From positions 434,384 through 498,383 of the forward strand of contig JALPQD010000226.1 of the NCBI GenBank assembly GCA_023101885.1: a stretch of DNA of 64,000 bases. The letters are read 5' to 3'. Position 1 is the stretch's first letter. Each line of letters begins with the position of its first letter. Below the pieces are notes generated by a model that saw nothing but the letters and a program-made list of their open reading frames with translations, made no database searches and had not been told where the DNA came from. Shown one piece after another: positions 60,321 to 64,000 of this stretch. A program made the position numbers and the translations under genes. This stretch comes from Typhlomys cinereus (Eukaryota > Chordata > Mammalia > Rodentia > Platacanthomyidae).

Positions 60321-61499
60321 GATTGTTTTATGTGTTATTGGTTGAATCATTCCCTTCTCCTCTGGCTATGTGGTCAGTTTATAACTTATTATAGGACCCC
60401 ACCTTTACTTCTGATATGGAGCTAACATCTGTCACAGTAGTTTGTGAACATCTCATTTATTTATCTGCATAGCTACTATGTTGGCAAAGGGAGAGATCTA
60501 GTTTTTGATGGTTTAAATGCTAAACCAGAAAAATGGACAGCTTACATTTTGATTATGAAGTGTTGCAACTATACCAGCACTAACAGTCTGTCAAAATATC
60601 CTTTAAATTTTTGTTTTCCAGTATATTTAATAGTAAACATCATAACAGCCCAGGGTAGGAAAAATAGAATTCTTTACAAAGTTCAGGCATTCTCTTCAGT
60701 TCTTTTACTGGATATGAATACAAACTTTTTAAAATAAAGTTGTCTTAACCTCTTTATTATTTGCAGAGCTATAAATAGAGTGAGACCAGGTCTGTCTCAC
60801 AGTGGGCTATGCTTTCAGTGAACACAGCTACAATGAAATTACACTCAATTATTATTCAGAAACACACACATATGGATGTGTTTTGCTTTTCAATTTTAGC
60901 TTGAAATCAATTCCTCTTTAGGGCCCCTGCATTCTGGGTAAGAGGGATTTCCTACTGTGACTTGAGCATAACAAAGGCTGATTGAAGTGTCAATGACTCA
61001 ACTGTGTTTTGTATTACAAAGTTAAACACGGTCTTCTAATTCTAACAAAGTGGCTCTGTATAAATGAGGGTGTCAGGACAACAGGACACCAACAATTCCA
61101 TAACATGGTGTGATCCATTGAAAAAATGAAAAAAAACTATCAATATGCCCTGGGCGTGACTGGAGCTGCACCTCAAACTTTCACTGTTGGAGAGTAAATC
61201 TTCCTTCCCAATAAGCTTTCTGAGCTTACAAATTCCTGGATATCATTGTACATAGGCTGATATCTTCTGTATTATTTAGGAATTACCAAAAAAAAGGCAG
61301 TAAATTTAGTTTAAAATACAGAAAGTTCATTAAGTATTTCCAGTGACTTTCTTTTGAGGGGATTGGAGGCAGACAGGATAATGGCAGCACTGCAAATAAA
61401 CAGGAGTGGCTTAGTACGTATGAACAACTTCACGCAGATTCCCATGTAATTGTTAATTTCAAAATGATCCAACATGGAACAATTTAGATGCAGTAAAGA
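60321..61499. other. No recognisable feature
   Basis: AT-rich unique DNA. The 97-codon frame at 60444-60737 has no recognisable domain. Confidence 0.4.
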
Positions 61500-62000
61500 A
61501 TTATTGAACTATTATTGCAACATTCTTCCCCCCTATACACACATCCTTCTTTGCCTGGCTCAATCCATCTCCTTCAATCCCATCTAGTTTCTTCTCTCTC
61601 TATCTCTCTCTCTCTCTCTCTCTGCAAAATTTAGTATGAGGAAGTAAGACCAGTGAAATTTCTAAAATGTGTTTTTTTTAAGCAACATACTCTTTGCGCT
61701 TTCAAAGAGCAAAACTTACTCTCATCTGTGCTCTTATGTAAACTTCTAGAAGTTAAACCTACTTTCCTTAATATTTGAAGGGTTTTTATTGTTCCTCTGA
61801 GGATTCTAAATTCTAACTACAAGTGGCCACCTTGCCAGTCTCTAAGTGTGTCTTTCCATGTCAGTGGATGCCCAGAGACTCTGATTTTGTTATTTTCTGT
61901 TTTAAAGTAATGTTAAATACTCTCAACATTTTCCCCCACCTAAAAATCCTTAATCTAATGAAAAAAAAAGAACCTAAACCTTTAGACTTGTATCAAAACT
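61500..62000 (+). mobile_element. ERV-like segment B
   Basis: 'gtggccaccttgccagtctc', 'taagtgtgtcttt', 'gttattttctgtttt' and 'ttaaatactctcaacatttt' align with segment A in the same order and strand. It contains a (CT)n tract at 61591-61622. Sequence from 62000 to 62900 may be attached internal DNA, but no retroviral protein is readable there. Confidence 0.45.
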
Positions 62001-62909
62001 AAAGTAATTCCTGTTTCTAGATTCATGCCCTCATAACCCTATTATCCCTGAAATGACTGACCTTGAGTCAGGACTATCATTTACATAATATTCTTTCATC
62101 TTCTACATCTTACTTCTTGGGATAACCTCTTAGTGTTGTCTGGTAACTGTTCCAAAGATAACTCCCTTCTCCCTTCCCCTCATATTGCTAGTAAACCTTC
62201 CCGTCATACTCTGGAAATATAAATGTTGGAAGTTCCTTTGTCTTATGGGCTCTGTGGATTCAAGGGCTTTAGTATCCCATGTCTCTTTGCTCCACAGCTT
62301 ACACCCATCGTCTACCTGAAGGTTTTGGAACACATTAACCCACAATATGACACACTGACATTTGAAAAAAAATTGCAGCAGAGAGAGGAAGGTCTCTGAG
62401 ACATTTTTATCATGTTCTCTTCTGAAGCAGGCCATAAAGATCACTCGGCCTTTATATAACTTCAAAAAACTTCAAAAACTCATTTCATAGCATTCTAACT
62501 AACTAGAAGAAAAGAACCAGAGACAGATACACCAACAGACTCTAATCTTACTGACGCTGCTAATTCTTAAGTACTTACATTTACCTTGTCCAGTTATACT
62601 TCTTGACAACTCTCTTATTATCTTTAACCTAAAGCCTGAAGAGGCATTGATTTCTCCTGTGTCTTCCTTTCTGAAGGCTTCCATGTCATATGATATTTCT
62701 ATTAAAAATAAGCTGTACATTACATATTTCCCTCACTAACGTGTTCTTGGTTAAAGGATTCTCAAGCATAGATTTTGCCATCAGTGTGGCAAGAAATTTT
62801 TCTGTTCTAACCTATGACTGAGTTTATAAAGCCAAAGTATAGTCTGATCTAGTTCCCCAACCTTAGTCAAACTTAATTTTTTCAAAACACCTATGTGTTA
62901 AAATGAAAT
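62001..62909. other. Unassigned, possibly ERV-associated
   Basis: Holds a 111-codon minus-strand open frame (62130-62465) with mixed, protein-like composition (for example GCKLWSKETWDTKALESTE), but no family is recognised and no start context or splice signal supports it. Confidence 0.3.
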
Positions 62910-63057
62910 GTTGGGGGAAGTATGGTGGCTTACATATACATTCCCAGAACTTGGAGGCTGAGGGAGAACTAAAGGTTGGTAGGACAACTTTGACATCAAG
63001 GTGAATTTGAGGTTTGTCTAGACTATATACTTCAAAAACAAAAAGCAAAAAACCAAA
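62910..63057 (+). mobile_element. B1-like SINE, diverged
   Basis: 'gaagtatggtggcttacata', 'attcccagaacttggaggct' and 'gtttgtctagactatatact', then an A-rich end 'caaaaacaaaaagc'. B1 order is kept. Confidence 0.65.
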
Positions 63058-64000
63058 AAAGCAACCAATAGTTCTGGACAAGGACACACCTATTTTTGCA
63101 CTTCATGTTTGCATTCTATTCAGATTCTCCACTCAACTGTCAAAGTTCTCTTACCTATAAAATTAAGTTACAGCAGCCATGTACTGACAATGCTTCTCCA
63201 CTGTGACTCCTTGTATCTTTTCACTTGGATTTTTCCATTGCCTTTGCTTTAATGTGTAATGAGAATCATTCTAAGTCATTGTGGTAAGTATCCTCCCATG
63301 TTTTATTTTTCTTTTCCCAACTCAGTTAAATATAAAGTCATTTGAATTCTCAATCAACCAGACTTATGCTCCATTCTTTTTTCTTTAACTGTCATTTATC
63401 TAAATGGAGGTAGGTGGCCATATTGGTGAAATACATCCATAAGAAAGGAACAATGGAATGTGCATTTTGATCTTTCCTGTGCAATATTTTGAGGAGATCT
63501 ATAAAGCATTTTCATGTCAAAATCTTTGTGCTGTGAAGAGCCTGCAGGATACTTTATATTTCATGATAGGAGACATCATAAAATAAGTCAGATATCACCA
63601 ATGCATAAACAAGTCCCTTAGCCTGAATTATTTTTGTTTTAAGTTTTATGCATAAATAATAATCTATGTGTTTATATATACAATCCAGTGTCTCAGTATA
63701 CATATACATCATAGAGCAATCAAATCACAACACGTGATTTATCTTATAAATTTATCGTATGTGCTAAGAACACTTAAAAATCCACTTTTGAAGCTTCCTA
63801 AACTCTAAGCTGCCTTGTTGTTAGTTATAGCCACACTATTATGAAATAGAGTACATAAACAGAATTTTCCAGCCTGACTGTAATTTTTTGACCATTGACA
63901 GAAAATGCCTAAACATCTACACCTCCCTGCTCTTCTCCCAGTCTGTGGAAACTGCTTTTCTCCTTCAACTTCTATGAAAGGAAGTGTTACAAGTTACAGA
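63058..64000. other. No recognisable feature
   Basis: AT-rich unique DNA to the end of the window, with CA/TA-rich patches around 63670-63710. Confidence 0.4.

Noticed and set aside
1..64000. CRISPR array, bacterial operons, tRNA or rRNA genes
   Set aside because: No regularly spaced repeats, no Shine-Dalgarno-led gene series and no cloverleaf outside SINE heads. The tRNA-like heads at the SINEs are retroposon promoters, not tRNA genes.

Overview
The window reads as AT-rich, intron-like or intergenic nuclear DNA from a rodent. The mammalian evidence is the density of diverged LINE-1, SINE and LTR retrotransposon copies and CA/GA/CT microsatellites. The rodent evidence is B1- and B4-like SINEs (7SL-derived, or ID-B1 composite), an old Lx-like L1 3' end, and a high-copy tRNA-derived SINE of the B2 superfamily. 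From memory the young SINE does not match the mouse or rat B2 consensus. It suits a lineage outside Mus/Rattus, perhaps a dipodoid (jerboa or jumping-mouse group, whose B2-superfamily SINE is called DIP), but I cannot confirm this without a database. No protein-coding exon, tRNA, rRNA, snRNA or CpG island could be supported. The open frames are short and most lie in repeats or microsatellites.

Layout. 1-5 kb: mostly unique AT-rich DNA with an old B4-like SINE, microsatellites and a possible ancient L1 relic. 5-9 kb: B2-superfamily and B1 SINEs, a 64-bp L1 3'-end insertion with a perfect 16-bp target duplication, two small tandem duplications, and a decayed ORF-like stretch that may be a pseudogene. 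9-25 kb: largely unique, with an L1M 3' end (16.4-16.9 kb), three copies of an LTR- or TIR-like element family, and a 22-bp perfect palindrome. 25.6-27.45 kb: a long antisense old rodent L1 3' end. 28.5-30.2 kb: two young SINEs in the same orientation. 30.2-33.2 kb: an ancient L1M lacking its reverse-transcriptase core, with a B4 SINE at the gap. 35.0-35.6 kb: a solo LTR with TATA, CCAAT and poly(A) signals and a 4-bp target duplication. 36.3-38.6 kb: B1, an L1 ORF2 relic, and a younger 5'-truncated L1 with an 11-bp target duplication. 44.7-46.5 kb: a three-layer nest (old element, then L1, then SINE), a poly(A)-only insertion scar, and another SINE. 49-51 kb: four SINEs in 2 kb. 53-62 kb: an ERV-rich zone with a MaLR internal region plus LTR, three related ERV-like segments, and a 113-bp block present twice.

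No genes work together here. What the sequence records is a layered history: ancient mammalian L1M and MaLR, then old rodent L1 and B1/B4, then a younger L1 lineage, then the youngest B2-superfamily SINEs, most with readable target-site duplications. I found no convincing new biological system. The best leads are the nested-insertion chronology, the solo LTR, the forkhead-like palindrome, the repeated 113-bp block and a few unique stretches that retain CpGs.
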